Source: Prunus persica (Eukaryota; Streptophyta; Magnoliopsida; Rosales; Rosaceae). From it: DNA of 64,000 bases. Position numbers and translations under genes: made by a program. Below, piece by piece: positions 11,153 through 21,803 of this stretch; positions within the stretch are counted from its first letter, which is position 1, and each line of letters begins with the position of its first letter. The DNA lies in NCBI RefSeq assembly GCF_000346465.2, contig NC_034012.1, positions 5,050,081 through 5,114,080 on the forward strand. Direction: 5' to 3'. The notes under the pieces are model-generated. The model saw nothing but the letters and a program-made list of their open reading frames with translations, searched no databases and had not been told where the DNA came from.

Positions 11153-11883
11153 GGGCATGTTTACGTATCAGTAATGGAGAAAGTAAGGAATCAGATAATT
11201 TAGGAATCGGGGAACTACTGAATCGGTATGGGAAGAATCATTCCCATTAAGCTGTTTACTAAACATACGAAATTAGTAAAGGAATGGGGTTGATTCCCAT
11301 TGTTATTGTTTACTAATTTTCATGAATCAGAATCCAAATTAATTTGATTACTAAAATGCCCTACACATTTTCACCACATCACATATATAAAATTCACCCA
11401 AAACCAAAAGCTATAGGAAAAGGGGTTTTGAATTAATCAGTAAGAGGGAATCCGTTATCAAAGAAAATTATCAGCAATTTATTCTGAACCAAAAGCTAGA
11501 CAAGCTAACCTGGCTAAGAAATCTTTGATCAAGTGAGATAAAATTCACAAAAGAAGTCACCTGTGTTGTAACGTTAAGGGTTTGAGTTGTTTGAACTCCT
11601 TCTGGCGTGTATTTTTATTTTTTTTAAGGTTTGAGTTATTTTGGAATTATAGTAAAGTGGTAAGGGTATTTTTGGAAGTTAATAAGAGAAAGCAGGAATG
11701 GGAATCGTATCGACTAGTCCCCCCTAGTCGATCTGATACCTAGTTTTGAGGGAATGTGATTACGGATTTTGAGGTGGGACCCACTTATTTTTTCATTCCT
11801 GATTGCAAGTAAACGCAGGGGAAGTCAGGAATGGAAATCATTCCCTTTCCTCCCATACCCATTACTGATACGTAAACATGCCC
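11153..11883. mobile_element. PIF/Harbinger-like MITE, 731 bp
   Basis: Perfect terminal inverted repeats of at least 25 bp begin GGGCATGTTTACGTATCAGT at 11153 and mirror at 11883. A 3-bp duplication TCA flanks them (11150-11152 and 11884-11886). The interior has no transposase. A 3-bp TSD and GGG-starting termini fit Harbinger-type MITEs. The element separates parts of the direct-repeat region that match each other. Confidence 0.85.
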
Positions 11884-13145
11884 TCAGTAGTAGATCAAGC
11901 TAAAGCAAAGTCTTCTCTTGACGTATCCAATTCGAAGTGATTAAATTAAGAGAAATGTCAAAACGATCTCGTATGATTATTGACATAATCCTTTACGTCC
12001 CTCATGTATACCTTTGACTTCCATTCATTTTTATCTAATGAGGGAAGGCAGACAAGTATAGGTTCTTCCCAACCTCATCCCTTTCCCTTTCTCCTCCCTT
12101 TTTTTTTTTTTGGGACTTCTGACTTCTAACCTCCTAACACGATTGGAAGCGAGCCAGCGGTCGGCGTCCCATACCTTTGAAAGCCCACCAGCTAGCATTT
12201 GGAATCACAAGAATAGCGAACTGAGCGAGCCTTTTATGATACTTTACATGTGAGGCTAGAAAAGATTTACAGAAAGGACCGTGGCCTACTTTTCAGAAAT
12301 TTTGAATGTCCTCCATGCTAGCGATATACACACACTTGAAACTCAAATGCTTCACGCAATAGCTTACTCATCACTTTTTATTGTTAAAGAATCATTCTCA
12401 AATCACCAATGGGATCTAATTTAGTAGCTAGAAAATGACATTGATTTGCATAACAGTATTCTCAAATTAGAAAAAAAAAAAAAACCATTCTCAAAAAAAA
12501 ATCTCATGCAATTACAAAATCAAGCCAATTTTTGGATCAAACCAAAGAAAAATTAAAATTAAAATTCAACCGGATAATAGTTCCAAAACTCATTGAAAAG
12601 ACGAAGGAAAAGATAAGAAAGTTTCACTAAAACCACGCGTCACTGTTATGCATTATACTCAACAGTACACGATAGAACGCCGACATCACTAAAAGTATGG
12701 GTCTTCTTGGGCGGTACCATATGTTCTCTTTTTTCTTTTATTTATTCGGTCGGGACCATAAGACCACAGGCTTGATTGACATGAAAAACGTGCACTGGTT
12801 TTGAAATTCACGTTGATACATATGGCTCAATCATATTCTGTGTCAGGAGAAGATGAAATCTCTGTGGCCAGAAATGGCTGCATCTTCCATCCACCACTAC
12901 TATTATTCAACGAATACACACACGTGTCAGGCATGTATTGCTTCTGTTAATTGAACTCTTAAGTCTGAGGTTAAGCTTATCTGAAATCAGTTGATCAATT
13001 ACGTCTGCGCACTAGACAAAAATTCTCATCTTCTTTAATTTCTCTATCTCTTTCCTTTGGGATTCTCTTCTGATACAAGTCATTGACGAATAAATACCAC
13101 GCGAAAAAATAAGTAGATATTCAAAGTTAGGTGCTTTGGCTTCAT

Positions 13146-13153
13146 TATAAATA
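13146..13153 (+). promoter_or_regulatory. TATA box of BBE-like copy 2
   Basis: TATAAATA, 78 bp upstream of the ATG at 13224, embedded in sequence conserved with copy 1. Confidence 0.75.
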
Positions 13154-13223
13154 CTTCAAGGTTTTGTTCAATTTGTCACACTGCCAAGAATTGAATCAAG
13201 AAAGCCAAAACCCCCCAAAAATT

Positions 13224-14825
13224 ATGACAATGAAGTTTCCAAACTCTCCACTAGTGCTGCTCATCCTCTCAATCCTTTCATCACTCTCAGTATCATGGGC
13301 AACGTCAGAGCCAGTTCCCATTAATGGCTTTCTCCAATGCCTTCCAAAACAGTTTCATTCTGGCCACCCAATCTTTGAAGCCGTTTACACCCCTCAAAAC
13401 ACCTCTTTTCAATCCATTTTGATGGCACGCCTTAAAAACCGCAGATTTTCAAGCCCTACAACTCCAAAACCTCTGGCCATTGTAGCAGCCAAGCACGAAT
13501 CTCATGTGCAGGCAACTATTGTTTGTGCAAAACAACATGGACTGCAAATTAGAATCCGAAGTGGTGGCCATGACTATGAGGGTCTATCGTACGTATCGCA
13601 TGTCCCCTTTGTCGTTCTTGACATGTTTCATCTCCAATCCGTTAATGTTAGTGTCAAGGATGAGAGTGCTTGGGTTGAGTCTGGAGCTACTCTTGGCAAA
13701 ATTTATCATAAAATTGCTCAGAAATCCAAGGTTCATGGGTTTCCTGCTGGGGTTGGACCAACTGTTGGTGCTGGTGGCCACTTCAGTGGGGGAGGGTATG
13801 GGAATTTGATGAGAAAATATGGCCTTAGCATCGACAATATTGTCGATGCTAAACTAGTTGATGCAAATGGTAGAATCCTTGATAGAAAGTCTATGGGAGA
13901 AGACATTTTCTGGGCCATTAATGGAGGTGGAGGAGCTAGCTTTGGAGTCATTCTTTCATGGAAACTCAAGCTTGTTCGAGTTCCAGAAAAAGTGACCGTG
14001 TTCAACGTTACAAGGACTTTAGAGCAAGGCGTTACAGATGTCCTTTATAAGTGGCAATTTGTAGCACCCGTGCTCCCTAAAGACCTCTTCCTGAGAGCAA
14101 GGCCAGAAATCGAGAATAATACTGAGGGCAAGAAGATTGCGGAAGTATCATTCATCGGTCAATTTTTGGGACAAACTCGCGAGCTTCTGCCTTTGATGAA
14201 CGAGAGCTTCCCCGAATTGCGTTTACGACGAGAAGATTGTCATGAAGTGAGTTGGTTTGAATCCGTTGTATTCTGGGCTGAACTCCCACTTGGAACCCCA
14301 AGATCTATTTATCTCAACCTGAAAAACAAACCAATACCCTTCTTCAAAGCTAAGTCTGACTATGTGAAGAAACCAATTCCAAAAAAAGTTATAGAATACA
14401 TGTTTAAGGCGATGCTTGAGATAGGGAATATATGGATGGAATGGAACCCTCATGGTGGAAGAATGAGTGAGATTTCTGCGTCAGCAACTCCATCCCCTCA
14501 CAGAGCTGGAAACCTATATTCGATTCAATACTATACGTCGTGGTTTCAAGACGAAGGGATTGAGGCCACCAACAGGTACATTCACTTAACAAGAAAGTTG
14601 CATGAAAAGATGACTCCGTTTGTCTCCAGGAACCCGAGAGAGGCCTTCCAAAACTATAGGGATCTCGACATTGGCGCCAATGTGTACAACCAAAGTAACC
14701 TTCTAACTGCTAGAGTTTACGGAAGCAAGTATTTTAAAGGTAACTTCGAAAGATTGGTGCGTGTGAAAACCATGGTTGATCCTCACAACTTTTTCAAGCA
14801 TGAACAAAGTATCCCACCTATTTAG
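13224..14825 (+). CDS. BBE-like FAD oxidase copy 2 (altered active site)
   Basis: Single-exon gene, 533 aa, the usual length for the family. The start at 13224 (MTMKFPN) was chosen because a hydrophobic signal peptide follows (about residues 9-27) and the TATA box fits; the in-frame ATG at 13230 is equally possible. An FAD-binding PCMH-type domain comes first, then the C-terminal BBE domain with NYRDLDIG (Tyr478). His116 in SGGHDYEG should carry FAD. The second FAD anchor is missing: GVGPTVG has Gly178 (GGA, 13755-13757) where the family has Cys. The position of the active-site Lys is Ser433 (TCG, 14520-14522; NLYSIQY), while Gln435, Tyr118 and Tyr192 remain. The oxygen gatekeeper is Val181, usually an oxidase sign. 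The product is predicted to be secreted. The frame is intact, so the changes are not simple decay; a changed substrate or a weakly active protein are both possible. Confidence 0.93.
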   Translation: MTMKFPNSPLVLLILSILSSLSVSWATSEPVPINGFLQCLPKQFHSGHPIFEAVYTPQNTSFQSILMARLKNRRFSSPTTPKPLAIVAAKHESHVQATIVCAKQHGLQIRIRSGGHDYEGLSYVSHVPFVVLDMFHLQSVNVSVKDESAWVESGATLGKIYHKIAQKSKVHGFPAGVGPTVGAGGHFSGGGYGNLMRKYGLSIDNIVDAKLVDANGRILDRKSMGEDIFWAINGGGGASFGVILSWKLKLVRVPEKVTVFNVTRTLEQGVTDVLYKWQFVAPVLPKDLFLRARPEIENNTEGKKIAEVSFIGQFLGQTRELLPLMNESFPELRLRREDCHEVSWFESVVFWAELPLGTPRSIYLNLKNKPIPFFKAKSDYVKKPIPKKVIEYMFKAMLEIGNIWMEWNPHGGRMSEISASATPSPHRAGNLYSIQYYTSWFQDEGIEATNRYIHLTRKLHEKMTPFVSRNPREAFQNYRDLDIGANVYNQSNLLTARVYGSKYFKGNFERLVRVKTMVDPHNFFKHEQSIPPI

Positions 14826-14906
14826 AGAGAGATTGGAAGGTTTAACAATATGAACATGTATGAGTCTGGCTATTGATGCTTGTAATATTGATTTGATGTA
14901 TTGGAA

Positions 14907-14912
14907 AATAAA
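14907..14912 (+). terminator. Poly-A signal candidate, BBE-like copy 2
   Basis: AATAAA 82 bp after the stop codon, conserved with copy 1. Confidence 0.5.
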
Positions 14913-15415
14913 GAATAAGCCAACTCGAACTTGTTTGAATATTATCCATCAGCCATCATATATATGTATGGAAGACTTTTTTTTGGGACGTTCATTCATA
15001 AAAGGTGACAATAATGTTCTTAGCAATCAGCCAACAACGTCACCTTATCCACACAACCTCTACTATGACGGCTATGCCCGATATTGGGAAAGCAATATAT
15101 GTCATGCGGTTTGTATGTAAGCAGTTAGCTATTACTCAAATTTTGAATTGCTTCACCTAATAACCTAATCGTGTAGAATATTGCTTAACCTAATTCCTTT
15201 GTCATTCACGTTTGATATGCATAGGCTTGTTGAAAGAGGCCCCTTACAACTTTGCAATAATGCTCTTTGGGACATGGAAAATTTACGTGGTGTAGTGTAG
15301 CAGTTGTACACACCACCTCTCATATCTACACATCGTAATTGCTTGAGGCCCACGGCCAGTAATGATTTAACAATTATGGATATCATTTGTGAGTCAAAAG
15401 GTATATACATACAAG

Positions 15416-15593
15416 AAGGTTCTCAAATAAGTATTTTATGTGAAGAATTAATTATATATTTTTAATTTCGACTGTTGGATTACATGTATGTTGTATATTA
15501 AATTTACTAACACATCTAATAACTGTAATATAACGACCGAGATTAGAAATATGTAACAAATACTTAACTTCAATACTTATTGGAGAATCTCCC
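15416..15593. mobile_element. Short MITE with imperfect inverted ends
   Basis: The ends TTCTCAAATAAGTATT (from 15419) and, inverted, TTCTCCAATAAGTATT (to about 15587) face each other around a non-coding AT-rich core. Superfamily not assigned. Confidence 0.55.
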
Positions 15594-15626
15594 TATATAT
15601 ACATATACATAATAGTTTTAGTTGAG

Positions 15627-15990
15627 GGATTCCTCAAATAAACTTATTTGCGGGATACCCTTCTAGGGCCTACCACACATTGTACTTCAATGATCCGAAC
15701 TGTCTAATTTTTAGATATTCCCTCAAATATCATCTCTGCAAAAAATCACTTGAATCCAAAACCATTTGACCACTCAATTAAATGGTTGTTATTATAGTCT
15801 TTTCTTAAAGCACTGTGTTCGTCTATTTTGTTGGTCCTAACTAGATCCCTTAATGATTTTCAATTTGCCTGATATTTTGCAAGGATAATATATGAATGAA
15901 AACTTGAAAGTAGACGGTTTGGATCATATTGAAAAAAAATACATAAGGTCCCTAAAAGGTGTCCCTTAAATAAAATTATATGAAAAATCT
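15627..15990. mobile_element. Fold-back/MITE-like element
   Basis: The left arm and right arm pair imperfectly over long stretches. The reverse complement of the left end, AAGGGTATCCCGCAAATAAG, resembles AAAGGTGTCCCTTAAATAAA on the right. Further inside, TCAATGATCCGAACTGTCT pairs with AGACGGTTTGGATCATATT. No coding sequence. Confidence 0.5.
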
Positions 15991-16006
15991 TTCAATAGAA
16001 TGAGAC

Positions 16007-16678
16007 TATATATATATATATATATATATCCTCCTTTCAAAGGTTGGACAAAGCTGTAATCAAACTATAAAATCTTGCAATCTTTTAAGCAATATCTTTG
16101 CAACAATTAAAGGTCTCAAAGAGGTCGGACTGGCCGAACGCGATGCAAGTCTGACCCATTTAAATGGGACAACCGCATGGCCTAAGCAGGATTATTGGTG
16201 AACCGTATCAGGCACATCAAGAGAACTTAGGTCGTGATGGGCTCAAATAATTAAGTCCAATGGGTAGTGTTATATGAACATCCACGATGTTTCAAAATTG
16301 GTTCTCATAGTACGTAAGTAGTATGGTATAGTGAGGTCTTAAATAAGAAGCCGAAACATAGTTTAAAATAAACTTCTCTTATAAAAATAGCTCCAAAATC
16401 TTACTACTTTACAATAAATAAATAAAGCTCTATCACTCTCATAAAATTTAGCCTCAACTGGTTTAGTCTTTGTCTTACCCATTGATTTATCTGAAAAATT
16501 AAACAGGGTCAGGGGTGAACAACCACCGCTCAGTAGGGACATGAGACCTTACCACAGTATATTGATATAACTAAATTAAGTGACATGCAATCACATAACA
16601 TATAAAAAAATAATAATAATGCATGAATGAGCTTCAATTCTACTCCCGTTAATTCATATAATTGGACAAGCAGACTTG
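16007..16678. other. Intergenic; (TA)n microsatellite and no gene
   Basis: A TA dinucleotide run at 16007-16029 is followed by AT-rich DNA without coding signals up to the LTR at 16679. Confidence 0.45.
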
Positions 16679-19148
16679 TGTAACATCCCGACCCAAATTT
16701 AAGTATTCGTTTAATTGAATTAATTAAATAAAGTATGAAATTATAATTTTGTCCTCGAGAATGGGGTTATTTTGGTCACTTTTTAATCAGGAAGGATTTT
16801 GAAGAAATGAATGACACCATGACATAGATCGCGTCGATACGAGTTCATAGACACGTAGTGGGCTCAAATCAACGTTGTAACGAAGAAGTTATAAGCTACG
16901 AAAGCCCAGTGGCATAATTGTAAATACTTCGCAATTTTTTAAAACCCAGATTTTTTCCTTCTCTCTCTCTCGCAGGAACAAACACCCCCTTCGAGTATTG
17001 CAGCTGGTGGGTTTTGGACCACCGCCGCCCCCACAAGCAACCTCGGCCACAAGGTCGGTACCAAAAGAACCAGCACCCCGTCACCTTCTAGCCCAACCCC
17101 TCAATCACCGCCATGCACCGCTTGGATAGCCGGAAAAAGCAGAAATATGGTCGGTTTCTACGTAAAGTTTCTGTCGTTCGTTCCGGCAATTTCGATCACC
17201 AATTTCTTCGATCTAGGTATGCTTTTCATTCTTTCAATGTGTTCTAACTGATGGTTGGGTTGGTTAGGATCAATTTGTGCGTTTTGAAACTCAAATTATT
17301 GCTTAAAGTTTGGTCAATTTTCGGCTCATGATTCCAGCAAGTTCCAATCACTTTTTGGCCATGGTCCAAGAACAAAAGTTGCTCCACTCATTGTCCTGAT
17401 CATGTAGGTATAGGTCTTGACGAGTGGTTTGGAGATTTTCGGATCACCGGAATTACTCTGTGTACCCACTCGCTTCCAACGCGTGTGGCGGGCCTTTGGA
17501 TCCTAAAATGATCTTCATGTTATTCCGAGCATAGCGCTACACTCGGATTTAAATTTGGTTATCGTTTGACTGTCGATCGGATTAGGCATATTGGGCGTTA
17601 TTTTGGGTTTGATATGTTCGGACCTTTGGATCGACTCCATTTTATGTTGATCTAGGCATCGCTAGGATCGTGTAGGAATTCGCGGATTGTGAATTCGAGT
17701 CCCGGATGCTTCGATTCAATGATTCAAAGATTAGTTAAACGGTAACTGTCCAATCGTGTGATCGCGAGCGATCTGATCGTTCGATTCGGACCAAACTTGT
17801 ATGACATGTATATTAACCTTGTTGAACCCATACGAACTTTCATATCGGAAATCAGAAGTCGTGGGCCCCGCTGGCCAGGTTGACCAATTTTGGGCAGGTT
17901 GACCTCTTAGTTGACCGTGAGTCTTTCGAGGTGGTTTCACCCTTAGAGGAGTACTAGAACGACCTTATTAACGAGTCTGGATTGTTATTTGAGTTATTTT
18001 GTTTATGTTGGGATTATGAGATTATTTTATTGTTTTAAATTGTAGGGTTATCGGATGTTATGTTGTTATTTGAAGTTATGCAATATTTGCAATCATGGAA
18101 TATATCATTTTGGGATACTTGATTGATTTGTTTTTAAGTATACTTTGTTCTTCTAATATTGAATTTCTTGCATAGTGAGCTTTGATTGAAAACTGATTTA
18201 ATTTGGTTAATGAGGATATGGGATCTCTAAGAGTTATTATTTATCATTATTTAATTTTATTATGATTATTATTAAAGTATATGGATTGGGTGATATCGGG
18301 TTATTTACGAAAGTCTATTATTTTAATTGTGGAATTTAGTATTTTATAGAAATTAAGTGTAAACAAGTTTTGATTTCTATTTGAATTATTTTGGGTCTTT
18401 ATAGAATATATACTTGAGAGTTTTATTTTCTATACTATGCATAAATATTTGGGAAAATTGAATTAAGGAAGGGAATATTATTTGTATAATATTTATATAA
18501 GGGTTACGAATTTCACCATCATATGTACCTTCCCTGGTCACTATACCCACACATGGCGTTGGATTTTCCGGCGTGTGGGCTTCCTTGATTACGGATTCTA
18601 GAATTGATGGATACTTGGAATTGTGGATATGGTTTGGATATATCGGAACCCAGGCACCCTTGACTAGGTGTTACCGTAGACCCTTAACGGGGTACTCTGA
18701 ACGCGTAAGACTTATCACAGGTGTACGAGTATTGAGGATTCTGTTGTACGTGCTGGTGAGCTTAGTCTCCCGGTTGGACGGCTCATCCCTGGCCATATGG
18801 TTGTTGAGAATTCCTCCATGTAGTTCAGCCAAACGATCCCCATGTTGGATTGTTTTCCTCGGTACATGATGTGCATTATCATATGTACCTCCATTTGGAT
18901 ACTGATATTTGGTAACAGTGGATATGGATACTGGAATACCTGAAAATGGATAGCTGGTTAGTCTACGCGCGTAGGACTTGTCACAAGCGTACAAGTATTG
19001 AGGATTCTACTGTACGTGCTGGTGAGCTTAGTCTCCCAGATGGACGGCTCATCCCTGGCCACATCGTTGTTGAGGAGTCCTTCATATGGTATAGTTAAAC
19101 AATCCCCCAATTGGATTGTTTTCCCCTGGTACACAATGATGGTGTGAG

Positions 19149-19216
<68 letters not shown>

Positions 19217-20224
19217 ATTCCGAGTTGAGATTCTTGAATTTGTGCTTCGTGAGTACCCTGCACAGATATGAATGTTTAAGTCATGAACTGGGAAGTGTTG
19301 TTCTGCAACATGCGCCTTGGATAAGGTATGGTCGCGGGGAAAGAACTGATATAAGGAAAGGAACTCATAAAGTGTGCATGGGTTGCCTTATCGAATGTCA
19401 TGTTGTAATGAATCTAAATCTAACCGTTGGTATTACTTTAAATAATAGAATTCTATCTGAATTATGATTATTGATTGAAGAACTACGTGTGACTTGATCC
19501 TCCTAAGGGTATGTAGGTAGCATGGGGTCTTGCCCAAGTGCAGCTGCGAATTAAAGTTTATTTCTGGAACTTTAATTTGGTCATTTGGAACTAGTCTTAC
19601 TTTTTTTGTTTTTGATGAGTTTTGGTTTTGACTTTGTCAGTAGTCCTGAAGCTCGATTGAAACCAAGGCGTGATTAAATGATTATTTATTTCCTGTTTGA
19701 TTAAGTGGGTGTTGTTGAAGTTTGTTTGTGGTTAAGACAGGTATGAAACTCGTTTTGGATTGATGTACAATTTAGGCCCGAGTCTTTAAGCTACTTGTGA
19801 TTGTGTTTGGATGGTAAACTTCATACGGTGAAATTTGGGAAGCTATTTTATGTTGATTACAATGGGTATTCGTAAAAAAAAATTGGGTTCATTAATTGCA
19901 TTATTAGTGTATTATTTGACTTAAGAGCATTGCTAGTGGTTCAGCTTTGGATTATTTGAAGGCTAGAGGCCTATTTTGTAAACAGTGCGACATTGCATTG
20001 TGTGTGCTAGGAGTTGGTTTCTTAAACTGTGATGTTTACAGGTGTAACTAATTTGGTAAATGCCCATTTTTCAGGGGAGACTCTGTCGAAAATTCGGTAG
20101 AAGTCCCTTGTCTTAGTTGTGCGGGAAAGAAAGCAAATTTAGTAACTGGGCCCAGCGTCGGGTAGATGTCGAAAAAACACTGGATTCGTCACGAATTTCG
20201 AAGAATTCAAAACGGGTCCTGTCA
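16679..20224 (+). mobile_element. Large LTR (probable solo LTR of a Gypsy-type element)
   Basis: Starts TGTAACATCCCGACCC and ends GGGTCCTGTCA, the TG...CA termini of an LTR. The flanks ACTTG (16674-16678) and ACCTG (20225-20229) are a target duplication with one mismatch. The same right terminus recurs, inverted, at 7376, which confirms that end. No gag or pol is present on either side, so it reads as a solo LTR of about 3.5 kb. An inner direct repeat of about 260 bp (18700-18880 and 18960-19140, sharing GTACGTGCTGGTGAGCTTAG) and a GT/TA microsatellite lie inside. The open frames in this region are not convincing genes. Confidence 0.6.
19149..19215. repeat. Compound (GT)n(TA)n(GT)n microsatellite
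   Basis: GT repeats interrupted by a TA block, about 67 bp, inside the large LTR. Confidence 0.9.
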
Positions 20225-20229
20225 ACCTG

Positions 20230-21670
20230 CATGTCTCATACCATGCTTATACCGCTTGGTCCCGAATGCCCATTTATATGAACTAACACTCATTTCAATC
20301 ATCACATAATTCCCCTTTTGTTAGTCATCTTGTCTAACTCCCTGTAGCCAATCCCGCATCGTCCAATAAAAACCATGTGCACTATAGGATCACTGAGATC
20401 TGATACTTGTCAATAGTTAGACTCAACTACACAAAAGATCATTTTCATTACCCTCTTTTCCACCATTATTTTCTAAACCCAAGAACTCCAACTAATTTCC
20501 ATGACATGATATAGTTTTTTTTTTCACATATCTCATAAAAACAATGTAATCATTTTAATATCACCAATATACATATAATCATGCCAACATTAATTAAATA
20601 ATTAACAACACATAAAAACCCAATATCAAGAACATCCATCAAATTATAATATCACGTATAATATAGTGCTCATGAAATTTAATTAAATCAATCCCCATAA
20701 AAACCCTTCAAGAAACCCCTACCTCAATTCCAAAGCATAAATCCAATTTAATGAAACACAAGCAAAATTCTCTATCTCATCCAATATCATATTTCCCTGC
20801 ATCTCTCTTTAGTCATCTCTAACAACTATCACGTTGCATGCATGTTATCTCTAGATGTAGTAGTAAAAAACTTGTAAATGTAAGCTCCCTATTTATACTA
20901 GAATAAAGTCGATCATTCGATTATTGGTTGATATGTTTGGCGGTTGAGGATAAGTGCTAACATTTGGTATTAAGATAATATTTTGATGAAGTAAAGATAG
21001 CTGGCCACTTGGATAACAAGGCAACAACCTTATGTGTTTACACATCCCTTAAGCGACCAAGGAATGGTGCCACCTCCAGCTTATGTTATCCACCTATGCT
21101 TCTTATATACATATTTAATATAATAAAATACATATAATTATTAAAATGGTAAAACAACTATATATATAATTAATTTAAATATAAAACTAAACATGCAGCA
21201 AACTATTTATTCTTCAAATTATTAATATATAAATTTTAAAAAATACGGGTCTTCACACAAACTAATTGGTTGTTCTAATCAATGACATAACCAAAAACTT
21301 TTATAGAGATCGGCTATTATTTCTTATACCGTTAAAGATTTAAATAAAATTTTGCTTAGATGGGCTGGGCTAATTTTTGTAAAATGTGGTGTAATGCTTG
21401 AAAATTAGTACTAATTAATTTCTTTTTTCCCAAACTTTGAACTAGGCTAGAGCCTAACCTAAGCCATAGTGTAGTTCCGCCCGTGGTTCTAATTCCCGAA
21501 TGTGTTTAGTTGCAACATATAATGCAAATTTTGTAAAGTTAGTTTTAAAAAAAAGTCAAATCCTATAAACCAATTTAGGAAAGAGTTATAATCAAACTCT
21601 TGTTACAAGTTGCAATCTTCTACGCAATATCTTTGAACCATGTAACATAGTTTTGGAATTAATTTTCTTC
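20230..21670. other. Intergenic, no gene seen
   Basis: AT-rich DNA between the LTR and the 3' end of BBE-like copy 3. I see no coding signal or clear repeat structure. A minus-strand AATAAA (TTTATT at 21674-21679) may end the copy 3 transcript. Confidence 0.4.
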
Positions 21671-21803
21671 CTTTTTATTTCTTTATTAAGTAAAGACACA
21701 TAAGTTCCTTTGGTAAATATAATCAAAGATGTACACACTTAATCCCAAGCTATCAATCAACTCCTTGGTCACAATGCTAGCTAGCTATAGCTATAATTCC
21801 TCC

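Larger units (their letters stand above)
12100..15283 (+). repeat. Tandem duplication block B (contains BBE-like copy 2)
   Basis: Partner of block A at 30-4540, offset by about 10.7 kb at the start codons. Outside the gene it holds the shared upstream (12240-12640, 12780-13220) and the 3' flank. The segment 12630-12780 is specific to this block. The boundary on the right lies near 15283, where the sequence stops matching. Confidence 0.85.

Noticed and set aside
18573..19467. Open frames on both strands with Cys-Val or His-Thr runs
   Set aside because: They come from the GT/CA microsatellite and internal repeats of the LTR; no protein family fits.
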